Shown: positions 48,630 through 62,442 of the stretch, in pieces
Layout: the number at the start of each line of letters is the position of its first letter
How positions within the stretch are numbered: position 1 is the first letter of the stretch
NCBI RefSeq assembly: GCF_014898815.1
Contig: NW_026515545.1
Location: 2,728,001-2,792,000, forward strand
Length of the DNA stretch: 64,000 bases
Source: Panonychus citri
Lineage: Eukaryota > Arthropoda > Arachnida > Trombidiformes > Tetranychidae
Direction of reading: 5' to 3'
Program-made: the position numbers and the translations under genes
Notes under the pieces: generated by a model
The model's input: only the letters and a program-made list of their open reading frames with translations
Databases searched by the model: none
Told to the model about the DNA's origin: nothing

Positions 48630-49667
48630 ATGTGGAAATTATTTGATGTTGATTGGATTCGCAATGAATATTATGGAAAAATCGAACTACTAATTGTGGC
48701 AATATTGTTCTCACCAATCTTTTTAACTGGACTTTTGGGCAATTTATGGTTAATTGTGACAATCTTACGCAAAGAGATACCGGTAACATCGTCAACAATT
48801 TACACCTTGAGTCTTGCACTTTGTGATCTTTGTACAATCTTAGGACTTATACCAATGTTATTATCAACTTATGTAACTGAATCTTCAGAATCTTCATCAT
48901 CAACTCCATCGCAATCATCATCTTTATCCTTAATTTCACCTTCAATGGCCTCATCAATGTGTATATTATCAGATACCCTTCGAGATATAACAGTTTCCGT
49001 TTCATCTTTGACCTTAATCGCCGTTTCCTTAGATCGTTATCTTGCCGTTCTATCAGCAGTGGCCTGGATGCAGAAGCAAGTTGATCGTAAACATCGTAAC
49101 CTTGCACTGGGAACAATTTATCTAATTTGGTTAATATCAATCCTTTTGGCCTTACCAACCTCACTTTCCTCTCATTTAACACCAACTCAATTGACCTCAG
49201 GTACAACTCTACTCATATGCACACCAGGATTCACCTTTCTACCTCAACCAGGGTCACAAATATTGATCACAATGAAGACAATCATCTTCTACCTGTTCCC
49301 ATTGATAATAACCTCTTATTGTTACTCAAATGTTGCTCGTAAATTGGTTTTCAATGTGAAAAACAAGTTAACTTATCGAAAAAGTTCAAAAGATCGAGCA
49401 CTTCGAAAGGCCAGTTTTACCGTTCGATTGGCTTTCCTATTGGTCGGACTTTTTGCTCTCTCTTTTCTTCCTCATCATTTAGTTAATTTGTATTATTACT
49501 TTAAACCAATTAAATCAACTGAAGCCCTTTTCTGGCAAACAGCAAGAATTACATCATTCATGTGCATCTTTATTAATTCAGTTGTTAATCCGATCATAAT
49601 CTGTAGTACATCTTGTCACCTCAAGAAATTAATCAAATCAAAGATCTCATTTCTCAAAGATATCTAA
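48630..49667 (+). CDS. Class A (rhodopsin-like) peptide-type GPCR
   Basis: An intronless ORF of 345 residues, read from the ATG at 48630. Seven hydrophobic segments are visible. TM1 has LLGNLWLIV, TM2 has LSLALCDLC, TM3 ends in the SLDRYLAVL form of DRY, TM6 has FALSFLPHHLVNLYYYF and TM7 has INSVVNPIIIC. Cys residues before TM3 (SSMC) and in extracellular loop 2 (LLICTPG) can form the conserved disulfide. The Ser-rich loop between TM2 and TM3 is unusually long, and the NPxxY Tyr is Cys. The overall pattern suggests a neuropeptide receptor, but I cannot assign a ligand. No paralogue lies nearby. Confidence 0.9.
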   Translation: MWKLFDVDWIRNEYYGKIELLIVAILFSPIFLTGLLGNLWLIVTILRKEIPVTSSTIYTLSLALCDLCTILGLIPMLLSTYVTESSESSSSTPSQSSSLSLISPSMASSMCILSDTLRDITVSVSSLTLIAVSLDRYLAVLSAVAWMQKQVDRKHRNLALGTIYLIWLISILLALPTSLSSHLTPTQLTSGTTLLICTPGFTFLPQPGSQILITMKTIIFYLFPLIITSYCYSNVARKLVFNVKNKLTYRKSSKDRALRKASFTVRLAFLLVGLFALSFLPHHLVNLYYYFKPIKSTEALFWQTARITSFMCIFINSVVNPIIICSTSCHLKKLIKSKISFLKDI

Positions 49668-52600
49668 TCAATAACAATAACAATTTATTTTTAATTGTAA
49701 ATATTTGACGATCAACCAAAAACAAAATCCCAACAAGTAAAACCAATCAAAACAATTAAGATTCAAATTATGAATTATGAAAATGATTTAATCAATTTTA
49801 TTAATAATAATATGAAACAATTTAATGTAATCAAATGAAACATTTAAATTTTGTACTTTTATATTCATTACGATTTAATCAAATTTAATTAAATTGATTC
49901 CAATTTGAAAATTGATTGTTTTTTGTTGTTGTTATTTTAAATTGATTACTATTAATATAATTTTTTTTTTTGCTATCGATCAATGAAATTAAATCATTTG
50001 GTAATTATTGATAATTTAATGATCTGTTTATGCAATTTAATGTACACATTTGGTTTGTCAAGTTAATAATTAGTTAATGGTTAGTTAATCATTTGAGGTT
50101 CAAAGTTAATTTGGTTGATTTTTTGGAAGACAATTTAATCTTCAATGTGTTTAAGTTGAATAACTGTTATGTTGATGAAAAAAAAATCTTAATTCGTTCA
50201 TTAAATTGTTGAACCTCAATCACATTGATCGTCAACAACAATTAAGCTTCAGTTATTTACAGTAATTGACAGAGTTTAACTGGACATTGGTCAACATTTG
50301 ATTCCTTATTCTTATTGTTTCAATTTCGTATTCAGGCCGAAAAAGGAAAAAAAATTATTTCGAATTGTCGATTTTTCTCGAAAACTTTGTTCATTCAACT
50401 ATTAAACATAAATCACTAATTAATATCAACCAAATCGGTTTAGATGATTAAATATAGAAACATTAATTAGCCAATGTGATTAAAACTAATTCTAATTACT
50501 ATCAGATTTATCTCTTGAACAGTTGATTAGTATCAAGATGATTAACTTGTGATTAGTAAATATCGTAGCCTTGACTCTACAAAATGACCTGAATCTAAAT
50601 CTTATTGATCACAATTACCAACACACTTAATTGATTTAATTTAATTTCTGTATAAATGACTATTTGCCAATCAAAATGGTTGATCAAATCTACTCCAGTT
50701 ACTGTTAATCCGAGTAAATGATTAATCTGAGAAATGTTGATTAACAAGGGAATTAACATTAACTTTGATATTGATCATTGATTTACCAATCACAATTGGA
50801 TCAATTGATTAACCAAATCAATTGATCTGAATTTGGTGATAATTATTTATCCATGTGAGACCTTGAAATTAATATATCAGGTAAATCCATAAGTCTAATC
50901 AGTAAATTACTTTGATTAAACCAATAACACAATTTTAATCTAAAAAAGGTAAATTGTTAATCCAATAACTGGACAAGAAGGTCAATGGATTAAAATGATT
51001 TTTAATCAATCACATTGAAGATTAAATTGTGTTAATTTGGTTTACTTTTTTTTCACCTTTTTTCCGTCGTAATCAAATCAATTAAATTGATTCAAACTTG
51101 ACCAATAAATAATACAAATACTAAATCACGTTAAGATTAATCAAATTACTTTTACAAACGATTAATTGGTTTACCAACTGAATCAGTGGTTGATTAAATT
51201 ATTTTTTTATTCCATTCTTACAATTTAATATATAATCGTTTTAATCACGTTCCTAAATCTATGTGATTCCAATATTGGATAATAATAATAATAGAAAACA
51301 ATATTTTCCAAATTATTATTATAACAATTTACGTTTCCATTGGTTTATCATTTACTAATTGTGATACTAATTATCTAATAGAACATCTATTTATAACAAT
51401 TAACAAGTAAAATCAATTTCTCTTTTGTTTAAATAATAATAACAGTTAATTTTATCCAATCATTATAACGGTAAATTGAGAGGTGCTCATATTATATTTA
51501 CGAGTGGACATTGTCCATTCAGGGGTTTGACATTTATGAAATATTATTAATATAAAATGATAATAATTTCACATTGAAACTTTTAATATATAACAATCAA
51601 ACAATCTGATTGATTGTAGATGAACCTTAATCAGCTCATTTTCATTTGGTTAACTAATCAACTTTATCCATGTGAATTAAACATTCTTGTTGTCGATTGT
51701 TAATCTTTTAAACTCATTATTGGTACATGTGAATATGATTAATTGATTGTTATTAATATCTATTAGCATGTATCTAATTGATTTTATAATGTTCATTTAA
51801 CTTATTAATCAGTAATTAAGGATTGTTGGACTTTATTGATTGTTTTCATTTCGTTCAACTTTCAAATTTGAATGTGTCAATGGAAACTAATCCAAGTCAC
51901 ATTTTCCTTTAATCAAAACAATTAAATTAACTTTAACCCGCCATTGGATTTATCTTAATCACTTACAATCAACGATAATAACTCTTTAATCATTTGTGTA
52001 AATAAAAGTGGACAATTTGTTAATCAAGCTCATTGACGTGATTAATTTACAATCTAACTGATGTAATAATTAATTCATCTTAAGCTACAATATCTTATTA
52101 ACTATTGACGATCAAATTTAATCATCCCAAAGGTCGTTAACTACTAATGTAAGATTAATTTCGTAAACTAATTAAAAGTTAAAATAACAATTAACAATCA
52201 AATTGTGCGACAAAAAAAAAAGTAGCGCAAAGTTTGAAAATCATTATGGTGGTAACGTTTTGATTAGTTATTAATTGGCTAAATCATCAGCAGTTAATCA
52301 AGTTAATCAATGAACGATTACATTGACTTCCGTTAATCATATTAACGGTAAAAAAGTTTTCTCTTTACTTGTTAAGTCATAAAATTGTAATAGTGAGAAA
52401 AAAAATTTACTTTTTGCGATTTAATTGTCGCCTCATCTAAATGATGAGCAGTTAATATTAATTGAGAAAAAAAAGAAAATCAGTTAATTCCTTACAATCA
52501 AATATTATATCTAAATGTTTACAACTAATCAGTTGATTCTTCCCACGATTAACTTTTCTGTATTAAAGGTAATTGGGCTCTCGATATAAATACAAATAAT

Positions 52601-53749
52601 ATCGACAGGTAATAAGAATCAGAATAACATAAAAGTTAAATAAAGTTGGAAAAAAATGACCACTGGTCAATATCCTGATCTTTGACTTCATACATTGATG
52701 ATGTCGATTGTTAAATGATGTAAGAACCAGAAAGTAATTTAGTTAAGAAACTGTTGATTAACTGTTTTCGTAAGAGAGAATCACAATTTTTTTCATCCTT
52801 TCCAATGGTCAAGTAGATTTAAGTTATACAAGAGATGATGAATATTGTAAGAGGGAGATGAAGATGAAGATGACCAAAAAAATTCATATTAATATTTGGA
52901 TGAATTATCCGCATCATCATGATTACCGTTTGACGATTATCATCAGAATTAAGACTTTCATGATTACATAGACATTTGATAAGTTTCAGCGTCATGTTCA
53001 TTCAACTCAATCAATTCAACTTACAATTTACTTGATTCATGTTATTTAGATTATGTTTTTTTACCTTTCAGGTTAATTGTTCATCTAATCATCAAGTTAA
53101 TCATAAAATCATGAGTGAAAAAAGATACAAATTGTAGGATGAATAAAAAAATAACATCTAAGCACAAAAAACTTTGCACTTTTTTTTACGTATCAGTTGA
53201 TTGTTGAGATTGTCACTAATTCACTAATTTAACAAATTAGCATCTCATTTGTAATTGTGAATTTATATTCAAGTCAGTGGTTAATAATTGAAAATTTCTG
53301 TTCAAATTGTCGCAAAGTTTAAACAAATTTTTAACTTGAAGAGTTTCAAATGACAGATAATAGACTAATTAAAATATTAGTTAAACTTGATGTTAGTTAA
53401 TTGCTGGATTAATAATTTTACAATTATTATTACAACTTTAAAGTTACACAATGAATAGAATCAAATCAATTGTGATGTTTAATCAAGTTTTTTTTTTGAT
53501 TTGTTAAGAGGAGAGTCATTGATATTTAATCACCAATAACATAAATGTATCTTTTTTCATGATTGATGTTACTATAAATATCGGATTAGTTGAAGTTCAT
53601 TGGACAATTGTTGATGTTTATAAGTGTTACGTTTAGATTGACAAACGTTGATTTTTTTTCTCTTGCTTCATATTATCATCACCTTATTACATTTGAAAGT
53701 AAATGATGAGGATACGAAACAATTACGACATGGAAAACATAAGTTTTGA
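49668..53749. other. 4.1-kb gene-poor AT-rich region
   Basis: Very AT-rich, dominated by TTAATTG/CAATTAA-type words, with no ORF that is not low-complexity. No terminal repeats were recognised. It ends in the eIF3d 3' UTR. Confidence 0.5.
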
Positions 53750-55592
53750 TCAATTATCATTGTCATCATCATCGTCAGATCCACTTTCTCCATCGTCCGT
53801 TTCAAAAGTGTCATTGGGAATATCGTATAAAAGTAAAGCTGGTTTATTGGGATCCTTAAGAAGAAGATATTTGCCCTCAGGTAATTTCATGCAAGTATCT
53901 ATGATGTATCGAAGGACACCCCAAGCATTGTCCATATTCAAATTAATTTGATCAGCAAATTCTTTAGGTTTAAATTGTTGAGTACCAAGGATTGAATGTT
54001 TAGTACTATCACGACTGTGAACTCGAGACACGTATCTAGGAAAATGAATATTGAGAATGAGAAATTCATGAGAAATCATAAAGAAAAAGTATTTTCCAAA
54101 ATTCATGTGATTGATTTCATGGAACTTACCCAAATTTAATATAATCAGATCCTGCGAGAAGCGCTTGGACAGTCCATTTACCAAGTTTACAAGAGTTATT
54201 TTTCAATTCGTTTGCCAGAACTGCTCCTCGTTGTACATCCAATTTTTGTCGCCAATCAATTCCACCAGAGTGTCTTGAATCCCATTCATTAAGAGCCTTG
54301 ATGTTCATAAATTGAATCTCATCTTTACCCGATCCATGAGTGACCGCATCATGTTCACAACGACAGATTAGCTGAATATCATCACCAAGATCAAATTTAC
54401 GATATCGATAACCAACAGAAGCAACTTGTTCAATTTCATCTTCTGAAACGAATGGATTTTTTTCTGGAAATTCAAATCGTTCCTCTCCTTGTTTAAGAAC
54501 TTGCTGTGAAAAGTTATGGTTAATGAATGTCGCTTCCAGAGCTAAATTTTTCGGCCAATTAATACTATTTTTGGTATCTTCATCGTAATAAGGTGGATCA
54601 GCGGCTGTCTCATTAACGGTAAGCAGATCAGATTCTGAGTCATCTCTCTTATCGAAAAATAATTTGTCACCAACTTTTTGAACAAGTAAATCCCATGAAA
54701 TAACTGATCGAGTGGAACACATTAATGTAGCAATAATGGCATCGGTAGCATAAATGTTTCCTTCAGTTTTTGACAATTGACGGATAATTGGATCATCGGT
54801 GGTGGTAACTTTGTGGAAAACTCTATTCACTCTGATTAATCTTTTCTCATTTTTACAAGTCACTCTATCATAAAGTTTATCGTAAAAGTCCATAGCCCCA
54901 CATTTTTTAATATCTTTAGGCTCAACAACAGAGGGTAATGATAGTTTACCCAAACGAGGAAAATCCATTTCTTCAATAATCTTCCATGTAGATTTAATAG
55001 CAACCGATGCTTCCCTTTTCTTCATAGCAGCAGCTCCTTTCTGATCATATCTACCTTTCATGCCGACATTTTTAGCAGGCCATTTACCACCTCGAGTCTG
55101 ACCACCAACTGCACGACCTGAGCCTCTTAAATTTTTAGATAAAACTTGCATACCACCAGGACCAGATTTACCTCCTCTTGAACGAACCCTTTGACCAATC
55201 TTAAGTTTACCTCGTTGAACTTTAGTAGTACCCCGACCGGCATCAACCAACTGGAAGGAGCTCTCATCATCCTCTTGAATGTAAGCATATTGTGCACCTA
55301 CACCAAACTGAGAATTGTATTTACTGGCCATTCGCTTATCGGCATAAGTTTGATTAGTCCAATCAGCAATCTAAATGAGAGAATAGAATAAATTTAATGG
55401 TAAAGAGAACAAAAATCAATCATAAATTTTAAATACAATTTAAATCTAAATTAAAGAACAAACCTTTCCAAGTCTATCAGATTTAGAGAAAGGCTGGTAA
55501 GGCATATCCTTATACGCTTCCGCTATGGAACAAGGTCCCCATCCTCTTGGATTGTCCTGAGTTTCAGGAGCTATAAATGGTTTTCTTTCCAT
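53750..55592 (-). CDS. eIF3d: Eukaryotic translation initiation factor 3 subunit D
   Basis: Three exons (55464-55592, 54130-55370, 53750-54035) give 551 residues against about 548 in human. The start is the ATG of MERKPF, just before the conserved QDNPRGWGPCSIAEA and MPYQPFSKSDRLGK. Other landmarks are KYNSQFGVGAQYAYIQEDDE, VTTTDDPIIRQLSKTEGN, ATDAIIATLMCSTRS, RYRKFDLGDDIQLICRCEHD and SILGTQQFKPKEFADQINL. The tail is acidic. eIF3d belongs to the eIF3 complex on the 40S subunit and has a cap-binding fold. Residues about 95-150 form an Arg/Gly-rich block. Exon 1 uses a GTTTGT donor. Confidence 0.95.
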
Positions 55593-56742
55593 AAATAAAA
55601 TCCCAAAGTTTCCAATAAACAATTGAAAAAAAAGAAAATAAATTGACACAATTAAATTAATTCACTAAAAAAGGAACAATTATTTTCCGGTTATCAAATC
55701 AAATCAAAGAAAAATTTTGAACACGTTTAAGTGACTCCGGTTGGAGAGAAACAATAAATTCCAACAGGTGGAGCCACAAATCGAATTCAAATCAACCCAA
55801 AAGCAGAAAATAAAATAACCGCTTCTTTTGAATGGATTGAGAAAAATCTGATTATTAATTAACTAGAACTTTTCGAACTTTTAGAAGAAGGAAAAATCAA
55901 CAAACCGATTCATCTAAATCGAAGAGTTTACTGTACATATGAAGAAAAAGAATATTAATTCATTTTTTTCGTCCTTTTTTTCACCGTAAAAGATTTCATA
56001 TAATCCTTTCAATGGAAAAATTTAATTTTCTGATCAATAACATTGGAGAATTTGTTTTTCTGGCTCATTTTAAGGATTTGGATGATTGTTGATTTGGAGA
56101 GAAAGAAAAGCTTTACATATTAATCAGGGGAAAAGTGAATCAAATGGATTAATTAATTTAATTGGAATGGAAATTGGATCTATGAATAGTGAGAATAAGC
56201 TATTTTCACGAAAAATTGAATTTTCTCTCAGGTGATGAGAGAAATTCTTTGTGCGCATGCGCAGAAAGGGGAAAAAGAGAACATTTTCCCCATTGTTTAC
56301 ATGTGGTTGCCAAGGAAAAAATTAAACCAATTTTATTTTTCCTGAAGAAAATTTAATTTATATTTAATTTTAGTTTCAAATCTAAATTAGTTACTATTTA
56401 TTTTTTGTTTTCTTCAAATAAGTTAATTGATTACAAATCAAAAGGTAATTGTAATTTTCTGTTTGTTCGTTTTACGTTTTTCAAATGATAAAAATAAGAA
56501 TCCATATTCCATATTCTTGATTGTGTGTGTGAGTTTATCTCAATAGTGATTATTTTTTTCTCGATTCCACTTGACATTGCGAGAGCAGCAAAAATTGGGT
56601 TCCAATGGCTTTGGTGTTGAGTCAATTTTCACATAGTCATGCGTGACAACCGTAAAAGGACGAAATCTAAAGAGAAAGAAAGAGGAAAAAAATAGAAGAC
56701 AGAGAGATAAAGAAAGAAGAAAAAAAAATATCAGAGAAAGTG

Positions 56743-56782
<40 letters not shown>

Positions 56783-57136
56783 GAGTTTCACGAGTGAGAA
56801 AAAATGATAGAAATGATGATGAGAATGATGGAGTGAGAAAGGTGAATATAAGTGAGTCTTATTTATTTATTTCGCCATCTTGATCGAGATTATTTTCTCC
56901 TCTTAATTGTTTTTATTTGTAGTTGCAAATTATTAGTGTTTGTTGTGAGTTAATCAATTAGTTTTTTAATTATTTCTTTTATTCTTCTTTTTTCTTAATT
57001 TTCTTTACATATTATATACAAATTATTCTCTAATTTTGTTTTCTTCTTTTTTTTCTTTTCGTTTTTTTCTTCCTCTTCTTCTTCTGGTGATCATCTATTT
57101 TCCTTTTTATTGTTCATCATCACCATCAGCATCATC
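55593..57136. promoter_or_regulatory. Divergent eIF3d/calcineurin A upstream region
   Basis: 1.5 kb between divergent start codons. It contains a GC-richer patch with TGCGCATGCGCAG (56252-56264), a palindromic NRF1-like site. A (GA)n tract lies at 56751-56780. A long T/C-rich stretch precedes the calcineurin ATG and is probably 5' UTR. Confidence 0.5.
56252..56264. promoter_or_regulatory. NRF1-like palindrome TGCGCATGCGCAG
   Basis: Matches the consensus GCGCATGCGC recognised by NRF1/EWG factors at housekeeping promoters. It stands out in AT-rich DNA between two divergent genes. Confidence 0.55.
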
Positions 57137-58261
57137 ATGTCTTCTACTGGTGGTGGAACAACATCATCATCAACAACCACAACAGTAACAACCACATCAA
57201 CGTCAACCACCTCATCTAGCAAGCTATCAACAACTGAGAGAGTGATCAAAAGTGTACCTCTACCACCACCTAATAAATTAACAAGTGGAGAAGTCTATGA
57301 TTCAAAGACTAATAAGCCTCGCCCAGAAGTATTGAAAAATCATTTCATCTTAGAAGGAAGAATAGATGAAAATTGTGCACTAAGGATAATCAATGAAGGA
57401 GCAGCGTTATTACGAGCTGAAGACACCATGATTAACATAGAAGCACCGGTAACCGTTTGTGGTGATATTCATGGTCAATTTTACGATTTAATGAAATTAT
57501 TTGATGTTGGAGGTTCCCCTTCAACCACGAAGTATTTATTTCTGGGTGATTATGTTGATAGAGGATATTTCAGTATTGAATGTGTTCTCTATTTATGGGC
57601 ATTGAAAATAAATTACCCAAACACATTATTTTTATTGAGAGGTAACCATGAATGTCGCCATTTAACAGAATATTTTACTTTTAAAACTGAATGTAAGTAT
57701 AATCACCATGATCCCTACTTTCTCTCTCACATACACACACACCAACTCTCTTACTCTATCTCTTAATCCACTATCTTCTTAATCCTTTTTTTCCTGTAAA
57801 CTCCATTAGCCAACAATCCATTTCATATTGTTAATATATTTTTCATTAACTGACCTCAGTCTCTCTCTCTCTCTTACTCCTTCTCTCTTTCTCTAATTTA
57901 GTATCACTTTCTATTCTTGTATCTTATTCCAGTATTTTCCTATTTTTCTTCCCTCTTTCTCAATGTAATATTTTCTGTGTCTTCCATTTTATATCATATC
58001 ACTATGATGGTAAATCAGGTCTTCTTTTCCCATTCCTGTGAATTTTTTTTTCAGCTTTTCTTCATTTTTGATCAAATATTATTATTCTATTCTAACAATT
58101 GTTTACATGGAAAGGGAAGCAAAGCTATACTCACCTATGGACTTTCCTTCAAATTCACTTAAATCATAAGACAGAGAAGGAGAAAAGTAATCAGATCGAT
58201 AGAAGGATCAATGAAATGCAAACCTTTTCCACTCTCTTGCCATCCTTACTTTCTTCTCTCT

Positions 58262-58296
<35 letters not shown>

Positions 58297-61200
58297 ACCC
58301 ACTCTTACCACCTTACTTTTCAGTCCCTTTTTTCTTACCATAATTTGTCAGGTTAATCTTTTTCTCTAAATTTATTCTCAAGATTCCCTCATGATCTGAT
58401 CCCTTTTAATTCATATCAATTATTAATTTCATATTTACCGCTTTTATTTCATTTATTTTCTTCACCAAGATCATGATTTTTTCCCATCCTTCTCACAATA
58501 TATCACCACACGAATCCAGACTCAATATTGAAAAGTAACTTTTGTTTACCTCTGTTTTTATCTATGTCACTATCATTGCGATTGTCTCATCATCCATACT
58601 CCTCTTATATTCCTCCTTCATTTCCATCTCCATCTTCATCTTTTTTGTTTCTTTAGAAAATGAAATCCAACTTCATTTTCAACAACCCAATGTTCATTAA
58701 TTCATTCAATCCTCTCTCTCTCTCTTTTGCTACCTCTCTCTCTCAGTGTTTCCTTGTCGCTCTTTCTATTAGCAACAATTTTCACTCAAATTTTTTGTCT
58801 ACTTCCCAAGTTTCCATGTTATTTTTTTGCCACTCATCCTCCTCATCCTCATCCTCATTCTTATCATCTTTTCATCATCCTTTGCTTCTTCCTTTCTCGT
58901 CATCTCTCTTCTTTTTTACCATTGTTCCTATTGACTTAACAACAAATAATGGTTACAATCTAAATTATCTTTCTCTCTATTAACAAGTAGCAAGTGAGAA
59001 TACAAAGTGTAAAAACTTGGTAAATATACTCACAGAAAAGAGTAAAAGTCAAGTTATAGTTTAGTGTATGTTGTTAAAATCAAGGTATGTTAAGGTTAGA
59101 AAAGAGAGAGAGAGAGAGAGGGAGGGAGAGTGAGTAAGAGAATTATGATGAAAATGAAGAGAATAGAAAAAAAGATGATGAAGAAGAAGAAGAAGAGAAA
59201 AAAAGTAAAAGTGTAAAAGAGAAAAAAAAGAAAGAATCTAATTGGATATTTCTAGATGAAGATGAATAAGAGTCTGGGTTAGAATGAGATGAAGATGATC
59301 CTCCTTGATTTGATTAGAACACATATTCTAATCTACCAGAGATGTAATTTAACTTTAATCACTGTGAAGAAAAGATTAAGATTCGATTCTAATTTTTAAC
59401 TGATAATCATTCAATTTTGGATGATTAAATTGCACCATTTAGCTGGATTAAGATGATTTCTAGTGATATTATTTACCTGTCGATTAATTTCCACGAGATT
59501 CATTTTTAATTGTTGCTAAAAGTTAACAAATTAGAAATTAATTTACAAACCTAAATGAAAAGCAACAAACATCCGCTTACGTTTTTTATATTTAATTGTT
59601 GTAATTACACCACAATGATAATTCAAACAGTTAATAAGACAAATTAGCTAATTATGATTAGTATATTAAAATGAGAGAGGCAGAAAAGTAATAAGCAATT
59701 TGTGTTAATTGTACTAATAGTTTTTTAATCAACCAGAAAGTAAATGAGAAAACAATTAATCAACAATAATAATAATCTAAAGTTTATTATTATTTTTTAT
59801 TCACTCTAATGTTAATTATTGAAAACAATTTAATAATCATCATGAGTGAAATTCATTAACATCCTAATTGACTAGATTAATACAAATGATAAAATATTTG
59901 CAATGGATTAAGATTATCATTATGAGGAGTAAAAAAAAACAACCATTAGTCTATCAATCAATTAACATCATTTAATTAACATCGTTAATATCTGGTCAAA
60001 GTAACTGTTGTTTGATTGTGATGATGATATTATAATAATGATGAAGTATCAACGTAAAGTTAACTGTTATCATTGACAATTTATCGTTACCTTGCAAGTT
60101 TATCAAATGATGATTTACTGAAGTAACCTGTTTCTTTGGGTTGTTAAATGTGTTGTTGTCAATGATGATGATGATGATGATGATGATAATGTCCTTGGTG
60201 TAACTTTAATTCAATTGAATGTCTATGTTACCTGTTTCTTTTATCACCAATAAGGAAACCATGTTGATGTTAAAATCAGCAAAGGAAATATCCAATCAAA
60301 GGTTCCTTTTTCTTGATAATCTTTTTCTTGACCTTATATCATGTATATACTCATCTTTTAGGTTTAATGATAAAATGAAGATGAAGATGACGATACTGAC
60401 GAGATGAAGAATGATGAAGATGAGAGAAGAGTAAAGAAAGTGAGAGAAAAAGAAAGAAAAAAAATCTGAGTATCAGGTTACCTTAAATCAAGACGAATAC
60501 ATGTAAACTTTTGGGTAGAAACTGAAAAGGAAAGATAAGGAACTAACATTATCATCATCATCTTCTCTCTCATTCTCATTCTCTCTCTCTTTCTCTTGCT
60601 TTCTTTCTCTATTTCTCCTCATCATTATCATCAAGATTGAATAGACATTGGAAAATAGATAACATCGAAAGATGAATAGACAGAGAGAAGTAGAAAGTGA
60701 TGGAAGATGAGCAAGAAAAAAGCAGGTTAAGAATTCTGTTTGTGGACTTAACTGAAAAGATACTCAGGTAAAGATGAAGATAAGATGATACTGAGATGAC
60801 GATGATTATGATGATTCAGAGATGTTGGTAATCTAAGTTTTATATGTACATTTATTTATTAATCAGAAATCTTCATGAATATATTCATATCTCCCTCTCA
60901 CTCTCTCTCTCTCTCTTTTTCTCCCTATCTTACATATAAACCCAAGAATTGTAAGAAAATAATAAGAAAGAAATTTCCTATTATAATGACAATCGTAAAT
61001 TTAATTGTAACACATAAAAAATAATTCTTATTGATTTTCAATCATCTTTTTCTTTCCTTCCCTTAAATTGACTTAATTATTTCTCAAGGATAATTAACTA
61101 ATCATTTTCTCATCTTTTTCATTTTCTCACAGGCAAAATAAAATACTCTGAGAGGGTGTATGACGCTTGTATGAACGCATTTGATTGCCTTCCATTGGCT

Positions 61201-62150
61201 GCTCTTATGAATGGTCAATTTTTATGTGTTCATGGAGGTAAATATGATTTAAATGACATTTTTCTTTAGATTATCCTTTAACTAATTGAACAATTAACTA
61301 AATTATCTTGTTTTCTTATTCTTTATTCCTTTAGGTTTATCCCCTGAAATCCATAGTCTCGATGATATCAAGAGGTTAGATCGTTTTAAGGAGCCACCGG
61401 CTTTTGGGCCAATGTGTGATCTGTTATGGTCAGTTTTACTTATTTCATGGACACAATTGTTTTCCATTGGAAAATTTAAACCATTGAAACAATTTCACAG
61501 AGAAGAGAAAATTCTTGTACACTTGGACATTCATTTAATGAAGAAATTATCAACTAATCAACAATCTATATTAGCATTATTATAATGCTTATCAGACTGA
61601 GATCCATAACGAGAATAGTTGAATTGATTTTGCACGAAAATATCCCGTTACTTTTTAACCCAAATACTTTGGATTGAAGATTAACATGAGATCAAAGGGG
61701 ATATAAGAGTAGACCATTTTGTCTGTTAAATGTTACCAGGGATCAAAAAGGACTTAAAAAGAGCTTGGAAAGAATGGAGATAATCATGATCATCTTTGAG
61801 AATCCACAATCTAAACAAGTTGATTTGCAAAATGAAATAATTTATATATATAAATCTGTGAATTTGTATCCCATGAATCGTGAATTTCACTCAATCGTTA
61901 TCCTTTTATAGTTACCAATTGACCTGAAATCGAATCATTGGAGTAAAGTTTCTCTTCTTTTTCTTTTCTTCCATTAATTCAGGTCTGACCCTCTAGAGGA
62001 TTTTGGTAATGAGAAAAGTGGAATCGAGCATTTTACTCATAATTCAGTTAGAGGTTGCTCGTACTTTTATTCGTACGGTGCATGTTGTGACTTTCTTCAG
62101 CAAAATAATTTATTAAGTATCATAAGAGCCCATGAAGCTCAGGATGCAGG
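57137..62150 (+). CDS. CanA: Calcineurin A, catalytic subunit of protein phosphatase 2B (partial)
   Basis: Four exons (57137-57692, 61133-61237, 61335-61428, 61983-62150) encode the first 307 residues; the rest lies beyond the window. After a Ser/Thr-rich N-terminus of about 45 residues come PPNKLTSGEVYD and the phosphatase core: GDIHGQFYDLMKLF, GDYVDRGYFSIE, RGNHECRHLTEYFTFK, NGQFLCVHGGLSPEIHSLDD and DPLEDFGNEKSGIEHFTHN, ending at RAHEAQDAG. All metal-site motifs visible in this part (GDxHG, GDxVDRG, GNHE) are intact. Calcineurin is the calcium/calmodulin-activated Ser/Thr phosphatase. The calcineurin B helix, calmodulin site and autoinhibitory segment are not in view. The last donor is GG|GTAAGT at 62151. 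Confidence 0.95.
57693..61132 (+). other. 3.4-kb calcineurin A intron 1
   Basis: Noncoding and rich in CT and GA microsatellites (57859-57875, 58256-58297, 59104-59125) and CCTCAT/GATGAT repeats. ORFs inside it are low-complexity. No alternative phosphatase exon was seen. Confidence 0.6.
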
Positions 62151-62395
62151 GTAAGTTACTATTCATTTATTATTATACATACACACTAGTAAATCATGGA
62201 CACACAAAATTTCCCCAATCAAATTAATTGATTTTTAAATTGTGATGAAAAAACAAACAAACATGAATAATACAATTATCATGTTGCTTTCTTTATCATT
62301 TGTAACCTCTGTTGGAAATATTTTGGCAACAACAACACGAGAAAATTTAAAGAGACCAAAAGTGATTTAAAGTAGTATTTTCATCTGTTTAAAAG

Positions 62396-62442
<47 letters not shown>

